Of a stretch of DNA of 59,150 nt, positions 47,088 through 56,694 are shown in pieces. The translations under genes were made by a program, and so were the position numbers. The notes beneath the pieces are model-generated. The model had not been told where the DNA came from. It ran no database searches and worked only from the letters and a program-made list of their open reading frames with translations. The stretch comes from a virus, in IMG/VR virus record IMGVR_UViG_3300043015_001357, positions 1-59,150 of that record; one strand, written 5' to 3'. Position 1 is the stretch's first letter. Each line of letters opens with the position of its first letter.

Positions 47088-48971
47088 CTACTTGATATTG
47101 TCCTTTATCAAATTGAATTTTACGTTTAAATCGATAATTTTACCTGAGTCTTTTGACTTGACTCTTATCTTAAACTTCTTCCCCCATACTTTATCAGTCG
47201 CAGTACCCAATGATATGTCGTTGATTTTCTTTCTGAAAGATGGTAATTCTTGAACCATTTCATTCTGATCATCAAAGATATCTTGTTGGAATGCTGGCCT
47301 TATTTGCAATAGGTTCTTAAAATTTTTGTCTAAATACACTTTGTCGGTGTCTAACTCAATCTTCTTGAAATTAACCTTTGATTTTGATGCATCTTTTATT
47401 AGCTCAACCTCATAAACGGGCGTAGGATTAGACGGAGTGCCTATCATATTTACAGCGCGGAACATATAATAGTATTTTTTATTTGGCAAAACGTTATCTT
47501 TGAAAACAACAGAGGTCGATGAGTGTCTATTTCTCACGTCCAATATCTTTGCGTTCTCAAATGAAAGATAACTATCTGGTCTTTCGGAAAGTCTAAACAC
47601 TTCGAACTTACCGTCCTCTTTTGAGTATTCAAATGAAACCTTACCTTCTTCATCTGTAACCACGCCTTCCATCATCGTTGAATCACTCGGTGTTATGTTT
47701 ACGAACTGCTCTTTCATTGATGAGTTTTTGAGGTCAAGATATATTTTGATGAAGTTCATTGAGTTAGATTCGTTTTGAAACGATACAAATGGCGGCATTT
47801 GGATCTTTGGTGTAACCTTTAGCAATATTTCATCAAAGTCCAAAATAGCCATGCGATATGATGGAGAACGAACAAATTTGATAGAAACTTGATTGCCTCG
47901 CTCTTCTTTTATATCTTCAATCCTTGTTGTTGTACCATAGATAATAGTATAGGCCGTGAAGAGATAACGATATGTTGAGTCAAGCTTGATTTGAGTGTCG
48001 ATATATTCCTTAAAACTCTCATCGTATGCCCAGAATGTTTGGGTTGGAAATGAGTCTGTGTCTTTGAACTTTTGTATCTTGTATATAATATATTCTTTCT
48101 CACATGGTTGGTTGTTGTATATCTCGGAGAACCTCTTTGTGAAGTGAAACATTTTGTTGTTAAGGTAGTTTATCAACAGATACTTCTTGAAATTGTTTGC
48201 AATATAGTTTGAGTTTTGCTTTGATGTTGCGAGAATAAGCTTATCTGATTCATCAAGTGTAAAGTCGCTATTCTGCACGATATCTAATAGGTCATAAGTT
48301 GATATTTGAGTTTCTTCGCCATTGACCTGAAGTGTTGTTGCAATTGCATTGGAAGGATTGATCAGGCTCCCAAACATTTCTTCTTGAAACTTATATTTCT
48401 TAAGCATGCTTCCAACGAAGTCATTGTTCTCCAAACAAACATATTGAAGCCTGTTGTGATAAGGGAACTCGTTTAGAAACTTTTTTGAGCGAGATTGGCG
48501 AAAGTCTGTTCCGAAAAATATATTTTGAAACTTATTGGTTTGTGGTGTTGATCTTGGAAGAAGCGTTTGTTGGAGATTCAAGATATTCATGATGTGATTC
48601 TTGTTCATGTTCTTGGTCTCAATAGCTTTTAAGTCTTCGTATTTTTCATTTTGAACGTTTGTGTTCTCTAAATAATGTAATGGTAGCTCAAGCTCAGCAT
48701 TGTTTGCTATCATATTTTCATATTGATTGGAGATATAGTTATACTCATTAATAACAGCAGGGTCAACCTGAACTACGGAGTCATGGTATAAACCAGAGCC
48801 GTAACCATTGAGAAGAGACAAGAGTTCGTTCTTTTGTCCAAATGTTCTCGGAGAAAATATAACTTTCTCGGAGTTACCCTGATCGTCGCCAACAGAAAAT
48901 GATATTTGGTTCTTCTTAAGGTACGCAAACAAAGAGTTGAGTTGAGAGTTTTTGATTTGAAATTTTGACAT
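47088..48971 (-). CDS. Virion structural protein with Fn3-like segment
   Basis: A 627-residue protein. The region around residues 460-525 (SVVFKDNVLPNKKYYYMFRA, then VNMIGTPSNPTPVYEVEL) looks like the end of a fibronectin-III domain. The N-terminal half is helical with Asn-rich segments (AYLKKNQISFSVGDDQGNSE). Its ATG overlaps the stop of the 934-residue gene. Likely part of the baseplate or a long fibre connector; exact role unknown. Confidence 0.7.
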   Translation of the reverse strand: MSKFQIKNSQLNSLFAYLKKNQISFSVGDDQGNSEKVIFSPRTFGQKNELLSLLNGYGSGLYHDSVVQVDPAVINEYNYISNQYENMIANNAELELPLHYLENTNVQNEKYEDLKAIETKNMNKNHIMNILNLQQTLLPRSTPQTNKFQNIFFGTDFRQSRSKKFLNEFPYHNRLQYVCLENNDFVGSMLKKYKFQEEMFGSLINPSNAIATTLQVNGEETQISTYDLLDIVQNSDFTLDESDKLILATSKQNSNYIANNFKKYLLINYLNNKMFHFTKRFSEIYNNQPCEKEYIIYKIQKFKDTDSFPTQTFWAYDESFKEYIDTQIKLDSTYRYLFTAYTIIYGTTTRIEDIKEERGNQVSIKFVRSPSYRMAILDFDEILLKVTPKIQMPPFVSFQNESNSMNFIKIYLDLKNSSMKEQFVNITPSDSTMMEGVVTDEEGKVSFEYSKEDGKFEVFRLSERPDSYLSFENAKILDVRNRHSSTSVVFKDNVLPNKKYYYMFRAVNMIGTPSNPTPVYEVELIKDASKSKVNFKKIELDTDKVYLDKNFKNLLQIRPAFQQDIFDDQNEMVQELPSFRKKINDISLGTATDKVWGKKFKIRVKSKDSGKIIDLNVKFNLIKDNIK

Positions 48972-51775
48972 TAGTAGCTTCCAAACAGATTTACATTGGT
49001 GCTTACAATTGGAACAGTAGATGTTTGTTCGGTGTCGTCATTAGTTTGAACTATTTCAACAGTAACCGGTTGGTTTGTTTGAACTACTATCTCAGATCTC
49101 ATTGTAATATAATCTAAATCTTGTATATTATAATTAGGTTGTCTTTGATTAGTTGCTCTATCTGGAACACCTGTCACATCTCTGTCCGTCAATACAAATA
49201 CAGAGTCCAAAACGCTAGTTGAACTTTCATCTGTAATATTGAACTTATTATTAGTGTAGGCTTGCAGAAAACAAAGCACTGGCTTATCCAATACACTGAA
49301 GTTATTGAGAGACATAAGTTTGTAAACTGGCTTATTCAACATGATGTTATTATTGGTATCTCGCATAAACCCATCAATATAAGCGACTTGTTGGACGGAG
49401 AAGTTATTGACTTCATAATAGTTCTTGGTTGTTGGAGCAGCAAGCAAGTCTCCGGCTGATGATACATAGTTGTTTCTTGTAGCCGATGTTGTGCCGCCTA
49501 TAACTGCTTTGAGTTGATTAGGTAGGGCTGTCGCTTCTGCTGCCGACAATAACTTTGTGTTATCTAACGTTACATCAAATGTTCGATTGTTTGTATAACC
49601 ACTCATTGAGTTATCAACCTTAACACCAGAATTGGTTTGTTTATCTACAACATTGTAAGAGTCTTTCATCTCACTGTAGGTCACAAATTCATGACTTGAG
49701 CCGATGATTTTAGAAGCATCGATAAATGGCTCTTCTCCTTCTGTTGTTGGTTCTTGTGTAGGAACCGATGGGGATTGAGTTGTGATGCCTCCTGAGTTAT
49801 TATTAACTTCTGTTTTCTTTGCACTTTTGATAAGCAAATTTACTTGGCCAAATGGGATAGTCTTATCAAGGCCCATATTTATTGTGATTGAACCCATTTT
49901 TCCAATCATAGGAGCAAGAAATGCTGGACTGAATGTTGAAATATTTCTGAGACCTGCGAGTACATCTTGTGATAGGTCTGGGCTGTCGATGTTTGGCTCT
50001 GAAATATAATTTGAATTAGTCTCTTGTTGAACGCGTTCTTGATATTCTCTTTTAGAAAGCATTCTCATTGAATCCATTTTACCTTCACCCATATATCCAA
50101 AGCCATATTTATTACGAGAAGGTTTGACTATCTTATCAAAAGTCTTATCAACAATAACTCTCGCTGTTGCTGAATCTTTCGATTTAACAGATACAGGAAG
50201 ATTGCGCCTCATAGGCACTTCTGGATCATAGTCTAAGAAAGCCATAAACTCTGAGTATAGTTCTTTGTATTCTTTTTCAAACTTCTTTGTTGACTCTAAT
50301 GTAGCCGTTGTCGGATTCATGAGATTGAGTTTCTTGGAGATCATATTTCTCTTTTCTCTCTCTGTTATTTCATATACATAAGAATAGTTGTCAACATATG
50401 ACTCAACTAACCTCTGATAATCAACATTGGCCAAAGTTAAATTTCTCATTCGGGAAGCATATCCGACATATCTCTTAACTTGAGACAAGTCCTCTTTCAT
50501 TATTCTTGTGGCTTGACGCAAAAAGATATCGATGGGATCTATGAAACTGATGTTTGTTCTATATTGATACTCACCGGGAGTCTTGTCAGTCATCTCATAG
50601 TCGTTGAATTGGAACGTTCTTATCTCCTCTCCATAGTCGAAGAATAACTCGGTTATTTTTGAGACTCTCTTATAGTCAGCCAATTGCTCTTTGAATATCT
50701 CGCTTGTTTTTCTATTTGGTTCTGCGGAGTTTGAACGAAGTTCACTTTCAACAACATCAAAAGTACCGCGTCTTTCAAGTCTTGTCATGTTTCTCAAAAC
50801 ACCATTCTGATCATATGACTTGCATATCATCTTCTTGGAATATACTCTCTGTGCTTTCATTGATGCACTACGTAGAGTGCCTGACTGTTTGTGCGTTTTG
50901 ATTCTCATTCTCTCAATGGTCATGAGTTTTATAGTAAAGTCTCGCAAGATTTGAGATACAACTGCACTTGATGCTCTTTCCAAGAATGAACCATATTTGG
51001 TTTTCTGCTTGAGAACAGACTTGACGTTAAGCATAAACAAAGCATTAACATCTGTATTTGAATTATAAGAAACTTGAAGGTCGCTTAGAATATTGGAGGC
51101 CTCTGTGGACTTCTTTTCTTGGTTGCGTCTTACATCTCTCATATCTTTGAGTTTTGTGTTTTTGATAATGATTCTTCTCACATACTCATGAGCAACATCT
51201 TTATGATATGAACCAATCATATATCTTCCGTCTTCTGCTTGATGAATAGGGCCGGACCAATACTCTCCATTATCCCTTGCAAAGACATAAGTGTTATCAA
51301 CCAATTTGGAGCCGTTGAATATTCTTTCGGCCTTGATGGGCCCTAAGTAACTCTTTGGCACCATGATACCGAGATTCTCCAATATCTGCTCTTTGCTGAT
51401 ATGACAGAAAGCATAAACGTTTAGATGGTTTGGGTTTTTCTTTATGACATGAGAAAACGTATATTGATATACAAGATTGCCTTCTGTCTTCATCGGTTTC
51501 TTGATACTTTTACTTTGGATGTTCTTGAGTGTTGTTATGTCAATAGTCCCATTGTTTATCTGGTTACTCTGGTTTGTATCTTCTGAGAACAACACTGATA
51601 TCTTAATAAACTGAGCCAAGAACTCTGATGTATCTGACCATATCGAACCATCTTGCAAGTCATGAACGCAAACGGTTGTTCGAACTTCCATTTCAGTATC
51701 AGAATATTCATAGAGAGCAACCTCTTTGATATATGCATTTGGTAAATTCTCAAACCCAACAAGCTCTATAGACAT
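48971..51775 (-). CDS. Large virion structural protein
   Basis: A 934-residue protein from an ATG overlapping the previous stop (TAATG), with GGAGGATT before it; an upstream TTG is rejected. It starts MSIELVGFENLPNAYIKEVA and combines a beta-rich N-terminal region, a long helical basic middle (MRIKTHKQSGTLRSASMKAQ, about residues 290-560), and a Ser/Thr/Asn-rich C-terminal region. No enzymatic motif is visible. Position within a block of large virion genes indicates a tail/baseplate role. Confidence 0.72.
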   Translation of the reverse strand: MSIELVGFENLPNAYIKEVALYEYSDTEMEVRTTVCVHDLQDGSIWSDTSEFLAQFIKISVLFSEDTNQSNQINNGTIDITTLKNIQSKSIKKPMKTEGNLVYQYTFSHVIKKNPNHLNVYAFCHISKEQILENLGIMVPKSYLGPIKAERIFNGSKLVDNTYVFARDNGEYWSGPIHQAEDGRYMIGSYHKDVAHEYVRRIIIKNTKLKDMRDVRRNQEKKSTEASNILSDLQVSYNSNTDVNALFMLNVKSVLKQKTKYGSFLERASSAVVSQILRDFTIKLMTIERMRIKTHKQSGTLRSASMKAQRVYSKKMICKSYDQNGVLRNMTRLERRGTFDVVESELRSNSAEPNRKTSEIFKEQLADYKRVSKITELFFDYGEEIRTFQFNDYEMTDKTPGEYQYRTNISFIDPIDIFLRQATRIMKEDLSQVKRYVGYASRMRNLTLANVDYQRLVESYVDNYSYVYEITEREKRNMISKKLNLMNPTTATLESTKKFEKEYKELYSEFMAFLDYDPEVPMRRNLPVSVKSKDSATARVIVDKTFDKIVKPSRNKYGFGYMGEGKMDSMRMLSKREYQERVQQETNSNYISEPNIDSPDLSQDVLAGLRNISTFSPAFLAPMIGKMGSITINMGLDKTIPFGQVNLLIKSAKKTEVNNNSGGITTQSPSVPTQEPTTEGEEPFIDASKIIGSSHEFVTYSEMKDSYNVVDKQTNSGVKVDNSMSGYTNNRTFDVTLDNTKLLSAAEATALPNQLKAVIGGTTSATRNNYVSSAGDLLAAPTTKNYYEVNNFSVQQVAYIDGFMRDTNNNIMLNKPVYKLMSLNNFSVLDKPVLCFLQAYTNNKFNITDESSTSVLDSVFVLTDRDVTGVPDRATNQRQPNYNIQDLDYITMRSEIVVQTNQPVTVEIVQTNDDTEQTSTVPIVSTNVNLFGSY

Positions 51776-52707
51776 TAGCAATCCTCCAAATCTTCGTTTC
51801 TAACTCTTGTGCCGTAGATATTTACATCCATATCGTCACGGTCTGGACATTCAACTTCAATGTCTAAGAAAATATCTTTTGCTTTCAACCTTCTCAACCC
51901 CTTGCATATGTCCTCTTCGGGAATCTCTTTATCTACGCTAATATCTAAATAGTATTCCACAAACTCATTTGTTATCTCTTCATCTGTCTGGTTCACATCA
52001 TCAACCAACATATTGTTTTTGATTTGCATATCTTGCTCAAAGAATTTGAGCTTTCTATCGATCTTCGTTTCATCTTGTTCATATAGGTAGACTTCAATCT
52101 CGTAAGAGTCTTTGTGGAAGAAACCATTACGCTCAAATATGTTAAGCAATATCTGTTCTGGGACAATATCAACAAATGAGCCATCTGGCTTAACAAGTGT
52201 TGGGAGTTGTCTGTTGAACATGAGACCTTGGTTTGCTATTTCAAGATTTGCTGCATTTCCTGCTGACATTGTGTAGTTGAGTTCCATCTCAAGTTGTGGT
52301 ATCGGCTGGGTTGCGATATCTGAACCTGATAAAGCATTTTGTGAAGATTCTATCTCGCCCAATAGCGCTGTGACATTCCATCCTGATGCTCTTGATTCTG
52401 CTGTGTTATTAGAGCCAATCTTTTGCTGTAAAAACGTTGCTTGTTCTGCTTTGGTACTCATATCACTCTTTGATGAATCAACGCCCTTGTAGTTCGTCTG
52501 AGGCTTCATATATGGTGTTTCTGAGAGTATTCTCTGTTTACTTTGAGAGTTGTTCTCTGATACGCCACCCTGAGATGCATCATAAAGAATATCATCGTCA
52601 AGAAAAGCATAATATGAAGGCATAAGTTTGCCTTGAGCTAACAACTTCCTTCCGTGAGGTGTTAGCTCAATTTTTAAAACGTCTTCTTTCTTATTAAAAA
52701 ATGTCAT
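51775..52707 (-). CDS. Virion structural protein with HGRKLLAQG motif, copy 2
   Basis: A 310-residue protein beginning MTFFNKKEDVLKIELTPHGR, then KLLAQGKLMPSYYAFLDDDI. It shares its first 30 residues with the 305-residue structural protein at 46136-47053. The middle holds PIPQLEMELNYTMSAGNAAN, and the C-terminal third is acidic (EIPEEDICKGLRRLKAKDIF, then VECPDRDDMDVNIYG). Probably a tail or baseplate component that uses the shared N-terminus as a docking element. Confidence 0.72.
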   Translation of the reverse strand: MTFFNKKEDVLKIELTPHGRKLLAQGKLMPSYYAFLDDDILYDASQGGVSENNSQSKQRILSETPYMKPQTNYKGVDSSKSDMSTKAEQATFLQQKIGSNNTAESRASGWNVTALLGEIESSQNALSGSDIATQPIPQLEMELNYTMSAGNAANLEIANQGLMFNRQLPTLVKPDGSFVDIVPEQILLNIFERNGFFHKDSYEIEVYLYEQDETKIDRKLKFFEQDMQIKNNMLVDDVNQTDEEITNEFVEYYLDISVDKEIPEEDICKGLRRLKAKDIFLDIEVECPDRDDMDVNIYGTRVRNEDLEDC

Positions 52708-52718
52708 ATTATGTTACC

Positions 52719-55700
52719 TTATGTTTCCGTTGAGCCATCATTATTTATGTCTGTTGGGTCATAACCACCATCTTCGGGATCTCTTTTACCATCACCATCA
52801 TAATCTGAATTGGTCATTCTCTTGGTCATTCTACCGCCGCTTGTTGTTCGACCCAAATATTCACCAGTTCCGAGAGCATATTCAGATTTCAATCTTGCTC
52901 TTTCTTCGGCTTCTTCCGGAGTTCTTCCGAACTCGTCTAGAGTAGCTAAATATTCTTCTGTTTTTTGTTGTATTCTGGCTTGTCTTTCTGCTGCTCTGTT
53001 CTGTCTAGTTCTTATTCTAGCGGCCTCGTCAATACCTACTTTATTCGCAGCATCTATAGAAGTTCCTTCACCGAAGAACTTCGTGCCATATTTAGGAACA
53101 ATAGTCTCACGAGGTTCTTGTCCGGACTTAACCAGTCTCTCCGAGAATGTAACTTCGGCTTCAACCTTGGCCAATTCAACCAAAGAAAAGAAGTCGTAAG
53201 GCCAATTATAAGATATTTTGGGAGCATTTTCTTCAAAGATATCTATATTTTGTCTTCCGATGATTCTTTTGTTGTAATTTATTGCCGCTCTTTGCTTAAC
53301 TTTAAAAACCATCCAGCGAACTTTATTCGGTATTTCGTTACCCACAGCGTTCACATCAAGTGTACCTTGCGGGTTTAGTTTTGCACCGCCACCCAGTAGT
53401 TCATGTGCCAATAGTTCATGAGATACTGTTGATTCTGCTGTTTCAAACGTTTGACCAATCTCAGGATATAGGTTTTGCCATATGTTTGCAAGGTCTTGCT
53501 TCTTAAGGGTGTGCGAGAACTCAAAAATATACATTGCGAATGGATCAATATTAGTGTTGTTGATAAAGTCCATAGGTGGAGGAAACACATAGTTTTGCAT
53601 TTTTGAGATCATTTTGAGAACTGAGTCGCCCACTAATGCTCGGCTAACTGAAGTTCCGAATGCTCTTTCTATGTCAACACGAGGTATTCGAAAGAATTTT
53701 CTTTGCCCTTCTTCTTCGATAAATGGTACCGCAACAACTGCTTCGCTTATCTTTTTCTCATCTGCTATCTCTCCGAGACGCTTTGCTTCTGTTGAAAAAC
53801 CACAAAGATCTGCTAAAGACTCAAAATCAGCAGGATCTTCTTCTAGGACATTTGTAATCCATGCATCTGGTACATCTGTGACTTGTAAAAAGACACCCTT
53901 TGTTGGATCTTCTTCAATAAGCCCGTATTGATGCCACATTCCACGAGGTACAGACTGAGAAGCATTATTTGGAAGCGTGATACTATCTGATGCTGAAAGG
54001 TGATTGAAATTTAACATTGGTGTTTCAAACTTGGTCTGGATAACCCAACGAGAAGGATTATCGCTAGCATCTTGCACCACTTGACCGCCTTCTGCTATTT
54101 GCTCTTCGGTGTAGTCTAATTGAGAAAACAAATTTACACTTGAACCTACATGCATTGCGTTGTCTTTTATATACACCCTCTTAGAAGCTTCGTCAAAACT
54201 TGTATCTGCGGAAGAATAACGATGATATGTTACAGAAGCTTGTTGTATTATTTCATTGATTGAATATTTTTTTGTTTGAGATGGAGTAAAAGATATGTCT
54301 GCCCACGCTTCACCATAATAATATGGAGGAGTAAAAGGATAATTTTCTCCCTGATCTGCCAAAGGAACGTCATAGGTCAATAAACCTTCTGCTCCTGTTA
54401 AATATTGAGGAGGACCAAACGCTGTTGGTCTTGAGTACATTGTAAATGTTTCACGCGATGAGGAAGGGTATTGTGGGGGTGTATAAAAGCCACCTGAAGA
54501 AGATACAAATGGTAATGTTGCTTCATCTTTGCTTTTATACATCTTAACACGCATTGTATAAGTTTTGCCATTTTCAGCAAGACCAGTGTTTGGGTCACTT
54601 GATGGTCGTGAAGAAATAGATGTAAAAGTTTTTTTCTCCATGAAAAAATCAGCAACCTCTGCTAAAAAGTTGTTAGACATAAGTTTATATCTGTTGTTTC
54701 CTTCACCTGTCCAATTAATAGAGCCAGAATTATTCGCATATAGATGTGGTTCATTACAATATACTTCAAAGCCTGCAAGATGTTTTTCTGGTTCAATCAA
54801 TGCTTCAAAGGGAATTCTTTTATTAAATGTTGGCACAGTGGATGGAGTAGCAATAATATAATAATCATCACCGGATGACGTTACATTCGTTGGGATATCT
54901 AAACTGGAAGTTATAATAGGATAATCAACAGCAACGCCGGACTTTATTGTATTGAAGAAAATACCGGGAGCAAACGTTGGAACCATAAGGTTTTGAAATA
55001 AATATGGAGAAGCAGAAGAAGTACCATAAGCATTTGAGGCTCCAGATATTGCTGTGAAGTCTTTATAAGAATTATAAAACTGTTTTGCTAAATCAACAGA
55101 ACGTTGAGCAGGATAAAAACCTTCGTATGGAAGAAACTTTTTTATAGCCTTACACTTAAGAGAAATCGAACTTGCTGGTACAAACTCTTTGTGGTCTTCT
55201 TTTATAACTTCAAAATGCTTCATAAATTCGCTTGTTGAATATATTTGGTAGAAATTATCTTTTGATGAGTCTGTTATATCAGATAGAGCACCTGTAAGTG
55301 AAAATAAATTCTCCACATCTTCGGTTAAACCTTTTTGTTGATAAGTCTCAATATGTTCACTAATTCTAAACTCCGGAATGATTGAGTATTCTTTTCCGGC
55401 TTGCTTTGCACCTTGAATATATTTATCGTATGAGTCATAGAATGGGTTAAGACCAGATTGAGAACCGGCTTCCCACTTGGCTTCGCCGCCTGGGTTGTGA
55501 TAAAGAGGCATATCTCCCATAGTTGTACCGGTATTAATACCCTCAATATTCATACCATTAGGAGAGACAACAGAAGATGATGGACCTAGTGTGTGCTTTC
55601 TATTATATAAAGGACTAACTCCTACCAATGTATCCAGAACACCAAAGTCTAATGAAGCAGATAATGAAAAATGCCCAAAACAATAAGGGTTTTGTAATAT

Positions 55701-56693
55701 TCCATAGTCTCCGAGCGGCAAAAGCGTTGCTACTGGGAACCCATAAAACGAATTCCATCTCACGTTATCTGCAGATGTATTTAGGGCTTGTGTCTCCCAT
55801 GTGGAATATGCATCCATAGGCCAGACACTTTGTTTAAAATCACTGCTACGATCTACAAAACCATTGTTTCTTAAAGTCTCAGTTCTATCCTCTCTCTCAT
55901 CTCGCCATGGAAAAGAAAATGTTGTTCTTTGTCTCACATAATTCTTGTATTGATGAACACGAGAAGGATAAACACATTCGCCATACTTGAAAAATTCAAA
56001 TGAGTCAAGCGGGGAGCCGTCTTTGTCAAGTCCACCATTGAGATAGAAATCTTTAACGGTCTCATATTGACGAGACCTCAAGTGTCTTAAATTGTAATAT
56101 TTGTTTATTTCTTCATTGTTGAAGAATAGGGTTTCGTTACCATAAGAGCCAACAATCTCAAAACGCTCGGCTGTCCCGTCATCAACAATAGTCGCGCCGC
56201 CAACAATAAATGGCTTGAATCGGGAAGATACAGGGTTCTCGGTATATTTTTGGATAGCACCGTACCTAGACCTCAAGGTATTGAGTCGACCGTTGTTATT
56301 GTATACAAACTCTTCGCCGGGCTCTTTCACAAATGTAAAAACATTCTCTTTACGTTGCTTGCGAGACAATGGGTTTTCGCTTATTCTTATCTGCTTCCAA
56401 GTTGGAAAACCGTATGGTCCGTTTCTTTTAAGCATAAGAGCAGGAAAGAAGGATGCGGTTGTTGGGAGGTCATGAGAGAAACGATAGTTCTTGTACCAAC
56501 TTATAGGACGAGAAATAAATGTTATATAATCATAAGAAACGAAGTTGCCTAAATGATTTAAACCAGCATAGATATCCACTGCGCTTGCAGGAGGACCGTA
56601 TAATTCTGAATCACCAGGGCCCTCTGAGCCTTCCCAGCCATTCATCTCATATATAAAAGTATTCAATCCAACAAAGTCTAAATAATGCGCCAT
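52719..56693 (-). CDS. Very large virion structural protein
   Basis: A 1324-residue protein. The ATG at 56691-56693 has GGAG six bases before it and is preferred to a TTG four codons upstream. It starts MAHYLDFVGLNTFIYEMNGW and contains LMLKRNGPYGFPTWKQIRIS, a segment I recall from giant structural proteins of uncultured marine T4-like phages. The C-terminal part is helical and charged (AARIRTRQNRAAERQARIQQ), then a DYDGDGKRDPEDGGYDPTDI calcium-loop-like end. That DxDxDG motif may bind Ca2+ (dockerin/EF-hand-like loop). Role in the virion unknown. Confidence 0.75.
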   Translation of the reverse strand: MAHYLDFVGLNTFIYEMNGWEGSEGPGDSELYGPPASAVDIYAGLNHLGNFVSYDYITFISRPISWYKNYRFSHDLPTTASFFPALMLKRNGPYGFPTWKQIRISENPLSRKQRKENVFTFVKEPGEEFVYNNNGRLNTLRSRYGAIQKYTENPVSSRFKPFIVGGATIVDDGTAERFEIVGSYGNETLFFNNEEINKYYNLRHLRSRQYETVKDFYLNGGLDKDGSPLDSFEFFKYGECVYPSRVHQYKNYVRQRTTFSFPWRDEREDRTETLRNNGFVDRSSDFKQSVWPMDAYSTWETQALNTSADNVRWNSFYGFPVATLLPLGDYGILQNPYCFGHFSLSASLDFGVLDTLVGVSPLYNRKHTLGPSSSVVSPNGMNIEGINTGTTMGDMPLYHNPGGEAKWEAGSQSGLNPFYDSYDKYIQGAKQAGKEYSIIPEFRISEHIETYQQKGLTEDVENLFSLTGALSDITDSSKDNFYQIYSTSEFMKHFEVIKEDHKEFVPASSISLKCKAIKKFLPYEGFYPAQRSVDLAKQFYNSYKDFTAISGASNAYGTSSASPYLFQNLMVPTFAPGIFFNTIKSGVAVDYPIITSSLDIPTNVTSSGDDYYIIATPSTVPTFNKRIPFEALIEPEKHLAGFEVYCNEPHLYANNSGSINWTGEGNNRYKLMSNNFLAEVADFFMEKKTFTSISSRPSSDPNTGLAENGKTYTMRVKMYKSKDEATLPFVSSSGGFYTPPQYPSSSRETFTMYSRPTAFGPPQYLTGAEGLLTYDVPLADQGENYPFTPPYYYGEAWADISFTPSQTKKYSINEIIQQASVTYHRYSSADTSFDEASKRVYIKDNAMHVGSSVNLFSQLDYTEEQIAEGGQVVQDASDNPSRWVIQTKFETPMLNFNHLSASDSITLPNNASQSVPRGMWHQYGLIEEDPTKGVFLQVTDVPDAWITNVLEEDPADFESLADLCGFSTEAKRLGEIADEKKISEAVVAVPFIEEEGQRKFFRIPRVDIERAFGTSVSRALVGDSVLKMISKMQNYVFPPPMDFINNTNIDPFAMYIFEFSHTLKKQDLANIWQNLYPEIGQTFETAESTVSHELLAHELLGGGAKLNPQGTLDVNAVGNEIPNKVRWMVFKVKQRAAINYNKRIIGRQNIDIFEENAPKISYNWPYDFFSLVELAKVEAEVTFSERLVKSGQEPRETIVPKYGTKFFGEGTSIDAANKVGIDEAARIRTRQNRAAERQARIQQKTEEYLATLDEFGRTPEEAEERARLKSEYALGTGEYLGRTTSGGRMTKRMTNSDYDGDGKRDPEDGGYDPTDINNDGSTET

Positions 56694-56694
56694 T